Of a DNA stretch of 64,000 nucleotides, positions 10,701 to 19,337 are shown in pieces. The notes under the pieces were generated by a model. It searched no databases and was not told the DNA's origin. It was given only the letters and a program-made list of their open reading frames with translations. Location: the NCBI GenBank assembly GCA_947168855.1, contig CAMVNO010000006.1, forward strand, positions 1 to 64,000. Reading direction: 5' to 3'. The stretch is from an uncultured Clostridia bacterium. GTDB taxonomy: Bacteria > Bacillota > Clostridia > Christensenellales > CAG-138. The position numbers and the translations under genes were made by a program. Numbering within the stretch: position 1 is the stretch's first letter; the number at the start of each line of letters is the position of its first letter.

Positions 10701-12282
10701 CCTTGCCGTCGTCGTCCGCCACCTTGTGATGACCGAAGAAGACCTCGGTGATGTTGTCGTCGCTGTACGCGCCGAGGCTGATATCGCTGTCGAAGTAGCC
10801 GTTCTCCAGCTGATAGTCGATGACGTTCTGCATGCCGTGCGCGCGCATGAGCGTGTCGATGCGCCGCGCGTTCGTGATCACGCTGCCGTCGCTGTCATAG
10901 AGCGTCTCGCCCGGCGTGAAGGTGATATCGTTGTCGTACGCAAGCTGCGCCGCCCAGACCGAGAAGCTTGCGATCGCCGCGTTGTAAGCCGTGTTGTCTC
11001 CGAGGAAGTCCCGGTAATCCATGGAATACGTGAGGTTGATCGTGAAGTCGCCGCTCTTGTACGTGGCGGAGAAGTTGTTGCTTCTCGGCAGCGTATCCAG
11101 ATCGTCCCGGATGCCGTCGAAGTCGGAGTCAACAAGCGTCGGGTCGGAAACGTATCCGTAAACCGCCGCGGTATAGCCGTTTCCGAGGTCGATCTCATAG
11201 CGTTCGCCGATCTCCTCGCAGTCCGGAATGCCGTCGCCGTCGGTATCGACGCTGCTTCCGGCGGTCAGCGGCGCGGAAAGCGTCACGGTGCGGAAGTCCT
11301 CAAGGAGATATGAATTCTCCGGAACGCTCTGCATGCCCGCGCCTTCAAAGCCGAGCAGCACGTTGAGCTTATGCAGATCCGCCGCATAATAGACGCCGTT
11401 TTCATCGAGCGCAACGGAGAACGTCTTGCCGTTCTTTGCCGCATCGAGACGGACCGTGCCGTTCTCGTTCATGCGGAAGATCGCGATCTCCTTTGCACCG
11501 CCGTCGACCGTGAGCTTCAGCGTAAGATCGCCGCCCTCGGGCAGACGGATCTCGACCGGCGTACCCGCAAGTGCCGGGTTGTTCAGGAAAGAATCCACGC
11601 CGTAAGGCATCGCGACGCCCTCGCGGAACAGCACGAACGGCGCGTAGCCTTCGATTGCGAAACCGCTGCCGTCAAACGACTGGAACACCGTGGAGATGTC
11701 TTCCGTCTTCAGCGGATCCGTGCCGAGGATCAGCTCGTCGCCGTCAAGGATGCCGTCGCCGTCGGTGTCGGGATTTAAGGGATCTGTGCCGCACACAAGC
11801 TCGTCGCCGTCGGAAAGACCGTCGGCGTCCGTGTCGCCCTTCAGAGGATCGGTGCCGTAAACATGCAGTTCGTCATAGTCGGAAAGCCCGTCGCCGTCGC
11901 TGTCCTTCTCGCCCGCCGCCGTGAAATACACATGCAGCTCGTCATAGTCGGAAAGCCCGTCGCCGTCGGTATCGGCGTTCTCGGGATCGGTGCCGAACGT
12001 GATTTCGTCAACGTCCGGGATGCCGTCGCCGTCGGTGTCGAGATCCGGATCGACCGGCCCGGCTTCTTCTTCCGGTTCGGCTTCTTCCGGCTCGATTTCT
12101 TCCGGTTCGGCTTCCTCTTCCGGTTCGGCTTCGGATTCTGTTTCTTCGACGGTCGCCTGCTCCTCGGGAGCGGCGGTTTCATCGGTCTCATCCGCGAACG
12201 CGGGCGCAAGTCCGGTGAATACGGTCGAAAGCAGCATCAGAGCCGCGACCAGCAGGGACAGCAATCTGTTTCGGTTTGTCAT
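7723..12282 (-). CDS. Secreted class-3 lipase-fold protein with N-terminal thrombospondin type 3 repeats
   Basis: Signal peptide MTNRNRLLSLLVAALMLLSTVFTGLAPAFA; repeated DTDGDGLSDYDELHVYGTDP; lipase nucleophile elbow WLSGHSRGAAIANIV; YYLIGSMTDWEVD module. Confidence 0.88.
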   Translation of the reverse strand: MTNRNRLLSLLVAALMLLSTVFTGLAPAFADETDETAAPEEQATVEETESEAEPEEEAEPEEIEPEEAEPEEEAGPVDPDLDTDGDGIPDVDEITFGTDPENADTDGDGLSDYDELHVYFTAAGEKDSDGDGLSDYDELHVYGTDPLKGDTDADGLSDGDELVCGTDPLNPDTDGDGILDGDELILGTDPLKTEDISTVFQSFDGSGFAIEGYAPFVLFREGVAMPYGVDSFLNNPALAGTPVEIRLPEGGDLTLKLTVDGGAKEIAIFRMNENGTVRLDAAKNGKTFSVALDENGVYYAADLHKLNVLLGFEGAGMQSVPENSYLLEDFRTVTLSAPLTAGSSVDTDGDGIPDCEEIGERYEIDLGNGYTAAVYGYVSDPTLVDSDFDGIRDDLDTLPRSNNFSATYKSGDFTINLTYSMDYRDFLGDNTAYNAAIASFSVWAAQLAYDNDITFTPGETLYDSDGSVITNARRIDTLMRAHGMQNVIDYQLENGYFDSDISLGAYSDDNITEVFFGHHKVADDDGKEYEIITVFVRGTNSTEKEWCSNFDVGDLHRFLDDYDCVDGKNPRQMNGSWNRKSNHRGFDMCASRIYTALAAYMTKFVDSEATPIFWLSGHSRGAAIANIVSASCIDEGHKVYAYTYASPNTTANTEASAAKYDCIFNLVNGDDFVPMLPMPEWGFTRYGRSATIAAHNASSSQRSSILNTKSYSYSNDLATLVGKFTSMTKNSSNVVEGWWDVYVYHCKSSDTVGSYHTHNGETVGEYRDGSRKSYFTDSNWNDYNEHTKKYSYCIRDGNGWINKYSCCQTPAYAMQLLAITMGNLGVSAGLSFLTSYDLADRFDFGKMNLITSYATKIIDPHYMENYYLIQTALLSEPDTTFNTNNSLYTNASHRPQHTHSYEIVEIKQAPTCTEPGVAHVICRCSQVNSAWYDDEIKNALIPATGHNYGTPAWTWDGLTEATATFTCANDGTHVETRSTTDIVRTENGDLAVYTATVEFEGETYTDTRTVEIGYYLIGSMTDWEVDETYRFTANAAAEGEYLLNVADLAVGAEIKVVRAEGTNKLNWYPDYGGNYTVDYPHSGNVNVYFRPAGNWWNDFFTGGYFYISRLHTAEVIAIGGGTASIDPIAPDVTAMVTLTAKPDEGYVYRYTEIYKRTGAGENDLEQIELGALNWNDTDKTFTMPDYDIVIKVYFSEGPAFMTQSLLLSGKIGVRFYVRLPEIEGYVYEGVDFTIEGMDGEDSSVAFSSDLPTNTNGYYGFTYYVGTIQMADTITATLNYTVDGVAQTLVKEYSVMDYFDAFDANYEAHPELYSDDVVNLIKATADLGHYVQAYLDEARGDEWNVPDDHAAMEKVYTTYTDDDLTDATTAVAAFAATAQAEEGSTPNLKSLGYALLLDSDTTIRVTFAPRNAATAEYTAMIDDNSAEVKEIGSIKRMVELANIPAHKLSTPHTFTIVTDSGTITLSNLSGLSYVQTLLARSGNNEKAVNMAIAIYRYSKFANIVNGNSSDINKTNGNSSH
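11690..12050 (-). repeat. TSP3-type Ca-binding repeats (DxDGDGxxDxDE)
   Basis: About five in-frame D-x-D-G-D-G-x-x-D-x-D-E units, mirrored at DNA level by tcgtcatagtcggaaagcccgtcgccgtc repeats. Confidence 0.88.
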
Positions 12283-12584
12283 AAAATACGGGTTCCCCTT
12301 TCCGTTCTTTGCATGCAGCGCATAGGACTTTACATACTTTTTTCATTATATAAAACAGGAAAGGGTTTGGCAATAGAGCTGCGGAAGATTTCTGTGATAT
12401 ATTTTCTCATCGAAAAAACGACGCGGAAATCCGCACCGTCCCGACGGATCTGTTTGTTCCGCCGCAGCATACGGTCGAAGCCCGCAGCGTGCCGAATGCC
12501 CGGCATATTGATAAAACATCTTGCCTTGCGTGGATGCGTTTGCTACAATGAATTCGGATGGATGCATCCGTCCGGAGGTGAACC

Positions 12585-13100
12585 ATGCAATACATTCTGA
12601 TGCTCCCGCTCCTCTGGCTCTTTGCGGGTCTGTCCGTGCTGCTGCACGAGCTCGGGCACGCGCTGGGCTTTCGTCTCGGCGCGGGAAAGAAGCCGTGGCG
12701 GGTCCTCGCGGGCTCCGGGCCCGAGCTCTTTACGGTCGGACGGTTTACGATTTACCTCTTCCCCGTCGGCGGATACTTCCTGCCGGTCGACCGGGACGAG
12801 CCGCAGACGAAACGGGGAAAGATCCTGATGCTTCTCGGCGGACCGCTGACCTCGCTGCTGCTGACCGCGCTGTTTTTCGTGCTGCGGTTTTTCGTTTTCG
12901 TGCCGGACGCCGCAAAAGGCGCGCTGTACGGGATGTTTGCCTACCTCGTTACGTTTCTGCTGATTTTCAACTTTTTTCAGTTTCTGTTCACGGCCCTGCC
13001 GATCCGCTACCGGGTCGTGTGCAGGGGCATGATCAGCGACGGACGGCAGATCGTGCGCGTGCTGCGCAATAAAGACGCTTCGAAGGGAGAACCGCAATGA
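12585..13100 (+). CDS. M50-like membrane zinc metalloprotease family protein
   Basis: HELGHALGFRLGAGKKPWR (HExxH) and several hydrophobic segments. Confidence 0.7.
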   Translation: MQYILMLPLLWLFAGLSVLLHELGHALGFRLGAGKKPWRVLAGSGPELFTVGRFTIYLFPVGGYFLPVDRDEPQTKRGKILMLLGGPLTSLLLTALFFVLRFFVFVPDAAKGALYGMFAYLVTFLLIFNFFQFLFTALPIRYRVVCRGMISDGRQIVRVLRNKDASKGEPQ

Positions 13101-13915
13101 TCCGGGAACTGACTTCATTTGAACCTTATCGGGACTTTATCAGGGATATCAACGCCGATCCCGTGTATCTCGATCCGATGCTTTCCACGGAGGAGGAGAT
13201 CGAAGGCAACCTGCTCTCGGCGCAATCCGATCCCGACAAAACGGCGCTGGGCGTATTCGAAGACGGCGTGATGACAGGGCTGTTCGTGTTCCTGATCATC
13301 AAAGAGGAACGGTATGTCGAAATGCTCGTGGGGCTTTCGCGCAGGACCGCCGCGTACGAGGAGGCCGCCGACTGGCTCCTGAAAAACTGCCCGGGCTATC
13401 ACGTCGATTTCGTGTTCAACCCGAAGAACGCCGCGATCAAGGATATGCTCAAAAACCGCGGCGCGTCCTTCGATCCGGAGCAGTTCAAGATGGTCCTTTC
13501 GGGCGAGGTTCCCGCGGTCGACACGACCGGCGTCGAGCCGCTGTCCGCGCAGTACGAAGCGCAGTATATCGCCATGCACGACACGGACCGCTACTGGACG
13601 GGCGACAAGGTTGTGAACGCGTTGGACACGTTCCGTGTCTTCCTCGCAGTGGACGGCGGGACCGTGATCGGTTATATCGACGTCACGCGGAACAACGAGG
13701 AGAACGAGCCGTTCGATTTTCTGGTCAAGGAGGAATACCGGCGGCGCGGCTGGGGCAGAAAGCTGCTCGCAAAAGCGATCGAGGAGAACCGCCCGAAGCG
13801 CATGATGCTGATCGTCGACATCGACAACGCCCCCGCGATCGCGCTTTACCGCTCGATGGGATTCACGCACGATCCCGAGCCGGTCAACCAGAGCGCAACG
13901 TGGATCGCCGAATAA
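13097..13915 (+). CDS. GNAT family N-acetyltransferase
   Basis: C-terminal FLVKEEYRRRGWGRKLLAKAIEEN...IVDIDNAPAIALYRSMGFTHD. Confidence 0.8.
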   Translation: MIRELTSFEPYRDFIRDINADPVYLDPMLSTEEEIEGNLLSAQSDPDKTALGVFEDGVMTGLFVFLIIKEERYVEMLVGLSRRTAAYEEAADWLLKNCPGYHVDFVFNPKNAAIKDMLKNRGASFDPEQFKMVLSGEVPAVDTTGVEPLSAQYEAQYIAMHDTDRYWTGDKVVNALDTFRVFLAVDGGTVIGYIDVTRNNEENEPFDFLVKEEYRRRGWGRKLLAKAIEENRPKRMMLIVDIDNAPAIALYRSMGFTHDPEPVNQSATWIAE

Positions 13916-13918
13916 CAA

Positions 13919-14194
13919 AGAGAGGGTGTTAAAAAACAGCTATTTGTTTCTCAACACCCTCTTTATGAATTCTCGCTTCGCTCCGTGAATTGTCCTTTGG
14001 ACATGAATTGCGCCTGACGGCGCATGAATTGACGGCAAAGCCGTTATGAAGATCGGTTTTCCGAACGGAAAACCATCCTGAACGGCAATGAAATTGCCGA
14101 TTCATGCCGAAGGCAATTCATGGCGCAGCCGATTCATGCAGCCGTGCTGCAATTCATAGGGGATGTTAAGAACCATTCTTAACATCCCCTTTTT
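13919..14194. repeat. Multi-hairpin intergenic element with ATGAATT/AATTCAT spacers
   Basis: Outer hairpins AGAGGGTGTT..AACACCCTCT and GGGGATGTTAAGAA..TTCTTAACATCCCC enclose several short stem-loops separated by ATGAATT (left half) and AATTCAT (right half). Confidence 0.85.
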
Positions 14195-14203
14195 CATATT
14201 CTT

Positions 14204-14659
14204 TTACTGGAAAACGTACATCAGGTTCAGGCAGTCCGGCGCGTCCGGATCGACATAGCCGGTGTCGGTGAAGCCGACCTTTTCATAGACGCGCAGCGCC
14301 GCGGCGTCGGTCCGCTTCACGCAGACCTCGACGCAGCCGTATTTCCGTTCCGTTTCAAGACCGGCAAGGATCAGCCGCAGCGCCTCCGTGCCGTATCCTC
14401 TGCCCTGAAAGCGGCGGTCGATCAGGAACTGCTGCAGATCGTAGCAGGCGGGCTCCTCGTCGAGATCCTTCACAAGCGCGACGCCGACCGTCGTTTCGTC
14501 GTCCGCGATCCCGATCACCCGCGCGCGGTTTGCGCGGTAAACGTAGCCGCGCGCCAGGATCCCGACGGCGCTGTCCAGAAATCCCTCCTGGTCCTCGCCG
14601 ACGGACAGCCTGCGGATCTCCGTCCAGTTGGTTTCGTCCACGTCAAACAGCCGGAGCAT
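14204..14659 (-). CDS. GNAT family N-acetyltransferase
   Basis: QFLIDRRFQGRGYGTEALRLILAGLE...DAAALRVYEKVGFTDTGY. Confidence 0.8.
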   Translation of the reverse strand: MLRLFDVDETNWTEIRRLSVGEDQEGFLDSAVGILARGYVYRANRARVIGIADDETTVGVALVKDLDEEPACYDLQQFLIDRRFQGRGYGTEALRLILAGLETERKYGCVEVCVKRTDAAALRVYEKVGFTDTGYVDPDAPDCLNLMYVFQ

Positions 14660-14662
14660 GCG

Positions 14663-16192
14663 TTACTCCCACTCGATCGTTGCCGGGGGCTTCGACGTGA
14701 TATCGTAAACGATGCGGTTGACGCCCTTGACCTCGTTGACGATGCGCGAGGAGACGCGGTCGAGCACATCGTACGGGATGCGCGCCCAGTCCGCCGTCAT
14801 GAAATCGTCGGTCTTGACCGCGCGCAGCGCGAGCGTGTAGTCGTAGGTGCGTCCGTCGCCCATGACGCCGACGGAGCGCATCGAGGTCAGTACCGCAAAG
14901 TACTGCGAAAGCTCCTTCGAGACGCCGGAAAGCGCGAGCTCCTCACGGAAGATCGCGTCCGCTTCGCGCAGGGTGTCGAGCTTTTCGCGCGTGATCTCGC
15001 CGATGACGCGGATCGCCAGTCCCGGACCCGGGAACGGCTGCCGCTCGACGAACGCGTCGGGCAGTCCGAGGTCTCTGCCGAGCGCGCGGACCTCGTCCTT
15101 GAACAGCATGCGCAGCGGTTCCACGATGCCCTTGAAGCCGATGTCGTCCGGAAGCCCGCCGACGTTGTGGTGGCTCTTGATGACCGCGGAGCTGCCGAGC
15201 CCCGATTCGATGACGTCCGGGTAGATCGTGCCCTGCACCAGATAGTCCGCGCCGCCGATCCGTCTTGCTTCCTCCTCAAACGCGCGAATGAATTCCGCGC
15301 CGATGATCTTGCGCTTCTGCTCCGGTTCGGTCACGCCGGCAAGGCGCGAGAGGAACCGCTGTTCGGCGTCGACGCGCACGAAGCGGATCGGCCACGGCTT
15401 GAATGCCTGCTCAACCTCGTCGCCTTCGTTTTTGCGCATCAGACCGTGATCGATGAACACGCAGGTCAGCCGGTCGCCGATCGCTTCCGCCATCAGCGCC
15501 GCCGCAACGGACGAATCCACGCCGCCGGACAGCGCCAGAAGCGCCGTGCCGTCGCCCACCTGTTCGCGGATCTTCCTGATCGCCTCGGTGCGGATGTCGC
15601 CGACCGTCCAGTCGCCCTTTGCGCCGCAGATGTCGAACAGGAACGCGCGAATGAGCTCGCGTCCGTACTGCGTATGGCGTACCTCCGGATGGAACTGCAC
15701 GCCGTAAAACCGTTTTTCCTCGCAGGCGATCGCCGCCGTGGGACACACCGCGGTCGTCGCGGCGGGCTTGAAGCCCTCCGGCAGTTTGCTGATATAATCG
15801 CCGTGGCTCATCCACGTGATCGAGGTCTCTGGAAGCTTTGAAAACAGCCTGTCCGCTCGGTCGAAGGTCGTTTCCGCCTTGCCGTATTCGCGCGCGCCGC
15901 CGTCCGGCTCGACCTTGCCGCCGAGCGTATGCGCAATGAGCTGACAGCCGTAGCAGATGCCGAGCACGGGAATGCCGAGCGTGAACAGCGCGGGATCGAC
16001 CAAGGGCGCGCCCTCGGCATAAACGCTGTTCGGACCGCCACTGAGAATCACGCCGATCGGCGCTTTTTTACGGATCGTCTCGGCGCTTGCCGAATGCGGC
16101 AGGACCTCGCAGTAAACATTCTGTTCACGTACGCGCCGCGCGATGAGGCGGCTGTACTGCGCGCCGAAATCGAGGATCAGAACGCTATCCAT
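14663..16192 (-). CDS. guaA: GMP synthase (glutamine-hydrolysing)
   Basis: [47 protein letters not shown], ending [18 protein letters not shown]. Confidence 0.97.
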   Translation of the reverse strand: MDSVLILDFGAQYSRLIARRVREQNVYCEVLPHSASAETIRKKAPIGVILSGGPNSVYAEGAPLVDPALFTLGIPVLGICYGCQLIAHTLGGKVEPDGGAREYGKAETTFDRADRLFSKLPETSITWMSHGDYISKLPEGFKPAATTAVCPTAAIACEEKRFYGVQFHPEVRHTQYGRELIRAFLFDICGAKGDWTVGDIRTEAIRKIREQVGDGTALLALSGGVDSSVAAALMAEAIGDRLTCVFIDHGLMRKNEGDEVEQAFKPWPIRFVRVDAEQRFLSRLAGVTEPEQKRKIIGAEFIRAFEEEARRIGGADYLVQGTIYPDVIESGLGSSAVIKSHHNVGGLPDDIGFKGIVEPLRMLFKDEVRALGRDLGLPDAFVERQPFPGPGLAIRVIGEITREKLDTLREADAIFREELALSGVSKELSQYFAVLTSMRSVGVMGDGRTYDYTLALRAVKTDDFMTADWARIPYDVLDRVSSRIVNEVKGVNRIVYDITSKPPATIEWE

Positions 16193-16770
16193 CAGTCGTC
16201 CTCCCGGAACACGATATTGCCGGGCTCCGCCTTTTCAATGATCGCCAGCGAATGCAGATTCACGCCGCGCTCGCGCAGGCGGTCGCCGCCGCCCTGGAAG
16301 CCCTTTTCGATCGCGCAGCCGATGCCGACAAGCTCCGCGCCCGCCTGCTCCACGATCTCGCAGAGACCTCTGAGCGCTTCGCCGCGGGCAAGGAAGTCGT
16401 CGATGACGAGCACGCGCGAGCCGGGCTTGATCCAGTCCTTCGCAACAAGCAGCGTGACCTTCTTTTTATAGGTGTAGGAGAAAATCTCGCTCTTGAAAAG
16501 CCCGCCCTCGATGTTGTCGCTCTTCGCCTTCTTGGCATAGACCATGGGCTTTCCGTAACGCAGCGCGCACACCGCCGTCAGCGCAATGCCGCTCGCCTCT
16601 GCGGTCAGCAGCAGGTCCACGTTGTCGATGTCGAAAAACTTTGCGAACTCATCCGCGATGTGGCTCATCAGCTCGCAGTCCACGCGGTGGTTCAGGAATC
16701 CGTCGACCTTAATGATGTCGCCCGGAAGCACTTTGCCCTCTTTGAGGATCCGTTCTTTGAGTTCCTGCAT
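16192..16770 (-). CDS. xpt: Xanthine phosphoribosyltransferase
   Basis: [31 protein letters not shown]...[33 protein letters not shown] overlap with guaA. Confidence 0.93.
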   Translation of the reverse strand: MQELKERILKEGKVLPGDIIKVDGFLNHRVDCELMSHIADEFAKFFDIDNVDLLLTAEASGIALTAVCALRYGKPMVYAKKAKSDNIEGGLFKSEIFSYTYKKKVTLLVAKDWIKPGSRVLVIDDFLARGEALRGLCEIVEQAGAELVGIGCAIEKGFQGGGDRLRERGVNLHSLAIIEKAEPGNIVFREDD

Positions 16771-16789
16771 AGTCCCCTCCCTGTAGATA

Positions 16790-16818
16790 AATAAAATCGC
16801 AGCAGATTTCCTGCTGCC
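16790..16818 (-). terminator. Riboswitch-linked intrinsic terminator upstream of xpt
   Basis: Minus strand GCAGCAG-GAAAT-CTGCTGC followed by GATTTTATTT. Confidence 0.75.
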
Positions 16819-16856
16819 GATATCGCAAGAAACCGCGAAAGCTTCGCGTTTCCCGA

Positions 16857-16928
16857 TCTCCCAATAGTCGCGGCTGCGGCGCCGCGGTAGAAACGTCCGG
16901 GCCATCCATCCGGACCTATATCGGCAGA
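16857..16928 (-). promoter_or_regulatory. Guanine-type purine riboswitch aptamer controlling xpt-guaA
   Basis: Minus strand TCTGCCGATATAGGTCCGGATGGATGGCCCGGACGTTTCTACCGCGGCGCCGCAGCCGCGACTATTGGGAGA: GTTTCTACC core, three stems, GG/CC loop complementarity, and GACTAT at the J3/1 specificity site (guanine rather than adenine). Confidence 0.9.
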
Positions 16929-17013
16929 CAATATGTAGATTGATAGTTTATTATATCCCTTTCCCTCCCGGATTGCAAGACGCAATCTGCAGTTCATGCA
17001 ATTTTGAACACCC

Positions 17014-17105
17014 CAGTCCACAGGGAACCGGACCCCCAGTCCACAGGGAACCGGACCCCCGGTCCACAGGGAACCGGACCCCCGGTTCACAAAGAACCGG
17101 GAAAT
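17014..17105. repeat. Four tandem copies of a 23-bp hairpin-forming repeat
   Basis: cagtccacagggaaccggacccc x2, cggtccacagggaaccggacccc, cggttcacaaagaaccgggaaa. Confidence 0.95.
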
Positions 17106-17375
17106 AAATCATAATAGTAAAGAAACAATGGGCGACGTCCCGTCAGTCGGTCATCATGCGCACGGGGACATGACGGGACCTGACGCGATTCTAAGACCCT
17201 GTATTTTGATTCCTTCTTTGGATCAGGTCTTTACGCAGAGCATCAGGCAGGCGATCAAAGCGCGGAGAAACCGCTCTGCGGCGGGAACGGATCCGATCTG
17301 CGTCCGCTTGACTGATCGCGCGGGAAAATGATATAATCAAAATATAATCTCGGAGAAGAAAGGAAGCGGACCTTT

Positions 17376-19337
17376 GTGAGCAGAGCGGAAGCGGTGGAAG
17401 CCTATCGCGCGGCACATAAGAAAGCGCAGAAAGCATACCGGGAGGACGTCGACCGCGGGCGCTGGCCGTACCCGCAGGTGCTGGACGATCTTCTGGAAGG
17501 CAAAAGCATTGCCGGGCGCATTGAGCTCGGCGTGATGCAGATCCCCACGGATCGCGTCGTCGGCACGGTCAGCGCGGGGCGGCGCGCCGTCTTTTCGCGC
17601 GATTTCATGCCGCTGCCCGAGATGAACACCGAGTTCGGCGCCAAGTGGACCGCGCTGTGCGAAGCGCATCTCGATGACGAGGGCATCCGCGATCCGATCC
17701 GCTGCTACGAGTATTTCGGCGATTTTTACGTGCAGGAGGGCAACAAGCGGCTGTCCGTGATGCGGTATTTCGACGCGCCTTCGGTGCCCGCCTCCGTCAT
17801 GCGGATCGTTCCGGCGTATGCGGACGATCCCGATACAAAGCTCTATTATGAATTTCTGGAGTTCTACCATCTCTCCCGCACCTATGCGTTCCGCTTTACC
17901 AAACCCGGAAGCTATCGGAAGCTCGTCGCCGCGCTCGGCTTTGAGCCGGACGAGGTCTGGACCGAGGAGCGGCGCCGGCGCGTCGTTTCGGCGTTCACGC
18001 GGTTTTCGGAAGCCGCCGCGCATGTGAAGTTCCCCGAGGGCGTCGGGCATTCCGACGCGTTCCTTGCGTGGATCTCCGTCTACTCGATCGACGATCTTTC
18101 CGCGCTCTCGCCCGAAACGCTGCTTGCCTCGCTCAACGCGAGCGTGACCGACGCGGAAGCGGATGTGACCGTATCGACCGAAGCGGATGCGCCCGCTTCG
18201 GACGCGGAGCCCGCCGGCAAAACGCTGCTTGCCCGCCTCTATAACGCGATGTTCCTGCCGACGCAGCTGCAGGCGGCGTTCATCCATGAGTTCCCGCCCG
18301 AAACGTCGGGCTGGATCCGCGGACACGAGCAGGGGCGGCTGTCTGCGGAACAGGCGCTTTCCGGAAAGGTCACGACGCGGGCATACATCGTCGACGAACA
18401 GCACAACGCCGATTCGCTCTTCCGGGAAGCGGTTACGGACGGCGCGCAGGTGATCTTTGCAACGACACCGTCCCTCATCGACGCGTGCCGCCGCGCTGCC
18501 GCCGCGTATCCGAACGTCAAGATCCTGAACTGCTCGGTGGCGATGCCCTATCCCGGCGTACGCACCTATTACAGCCGCATCTATGAGACCAAGTTCCTCG
18601 CGGGCGTGATCGCGGGCGCCTGCTCGCACAGCGACCTATTAGGCTACGTCGCCTCGGCGCCGATCTTCGGCGTGCCCGCCGGCATCAACGCGTTTGCGCT
18701 CGGCGCGCGGCTCGTCAATCCCCGCGCCGTCGTCAAGCTCCGCTGGTCCTGCGTGGAGGCCGATCCGCTCGCTTCGCTTTTGAAGGACGGCGTGGACGTC
18801 GTTTCGAACCATGAATGGTTTGCGCCGGAAGCGCCGCAGCCGCCCTTTGGGCTCATCCGGATCCCGGGCGACGGCTCGCAGGAATCGCTTGCCGCGACCT
18901 TCTGGAACTGGGGCGCGTTCTATGAAAAGCTGCTTGCCGATCTGCTGCTCGGGCACTGGGAGGACGAAAGCGCGAACAGCAGCGCCGCCGCCATCAATTA
19001 CTGGTGGGGCATGCAGAGCGGCGTGATCGGCGTCACGCCGTCCGAAAAGCTGCCGGAGGGGATCAGGGCGCTGGTCGAAGCGCTGAAGGGCTCGATCGTC
19101 GAAGGGCGGCTCGACCCGTTCCGCCGTGTGATGAGCGATCAGGAGGGCATCGTCCGAAACGACGGCAGCCGCTGGCTTTCCCCCGCTGAGATCCTGCACA
19201 TGGACTGGCTTTCCGACACGATCGAGGGCAGGATCCCCACGTTCGATGAACTGCTGCCGGTCGCGCAGAGCATCGTGCGATTACTCGGCGTGTACCGCGA
19301 AGCCATCCCTCCCGTGAAGGACGGTCCGATCCTATGA
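17376..19337 (+). CDS. Cytosolic protein with N-terminal ParB-like domain and C-terminal BMP/PnrA-like substrate-binding domain
   Basis: N-terminal GIRDPIRCYEYFGDFYVQEGNKRLSVMRYF; C-terminal DGAQVIFATTPSLIDAC...RTYYSRIYETKFLAGVIAGACS...VGYVA-type BMP signatures; no signal peptide. Confidence 0.7.
   Translation: MSRAEAVEAYRAAHKKAQKAYREDVDRGRWPYPQVLDDLLEGKSIAGRIELGVMQIPTDRVVGTVSAGRRAVFSRDFMPLPEMNTEFGAKWTALCEAHLDDEGIRDPIRCYEYFGDFYVQEGNKRLSVMRYFDAPSVPASVMRIVPAYADDPDTKLYYEFLEFYHLSRTYAFRFTKPGSYRKLVAALGFEPDEVWTEERRRRVVSAFTRFSEAAAHVKFPEGVGHSDAFLAWISVYSIDDLSALSPETLLASLNASVTDAEADVTVSTEADAPASDAEPAGKTLLARLYNAMFLPTQLQAAFIHEFPPETSGWIRGHEQGRLSAEQALSGKVTTRAYIVDEQHNADSLFREAVTDGAQVIFATTPSLIDACRRAAAAYPNVKILNCSVAMPYPGVRTYYSRIYETKFLAGVIAGACSHSDLLGYVASAPIFGVPAGINAFALGARLVNPRAVVKLRWSCVEADPLASLLKDGVDVVSNHEWFAPEAPQPPFGLIRIPGDGSQESLAATFWNWGAFYEKLLADLLLGHWEDESANSSAAAINYWWGMQSGVIGVTPSEKLPEGIRALVEALKGSIVEGRLDPFRRVMSDQEGIVRNDGSRWLSPAEILHMDWLSDTIEGRIPTFDELLPVAQSIVRLLGVYREAIPPVKDGPIL

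Noticed and set aside
7705-11313. 1202-aa plus-strand ORF
   Set aside because: Antisense to the lipase/TSP3 gene; no recognisable motif; produced by high-GC codon bias.
16692-17090. 132-aa minus-strand ORF MNRGSGSLWTGGPVPCG...
   Set aside because: Runs through the 23-bp repeats, the riboswitch and the terminator into xpt; non-coding regulatory DNA.
17014-17105. Possible CRISPR array
   Set aside because: Repeats are directly contiguous with no unique spacers, and no cas genes are present.
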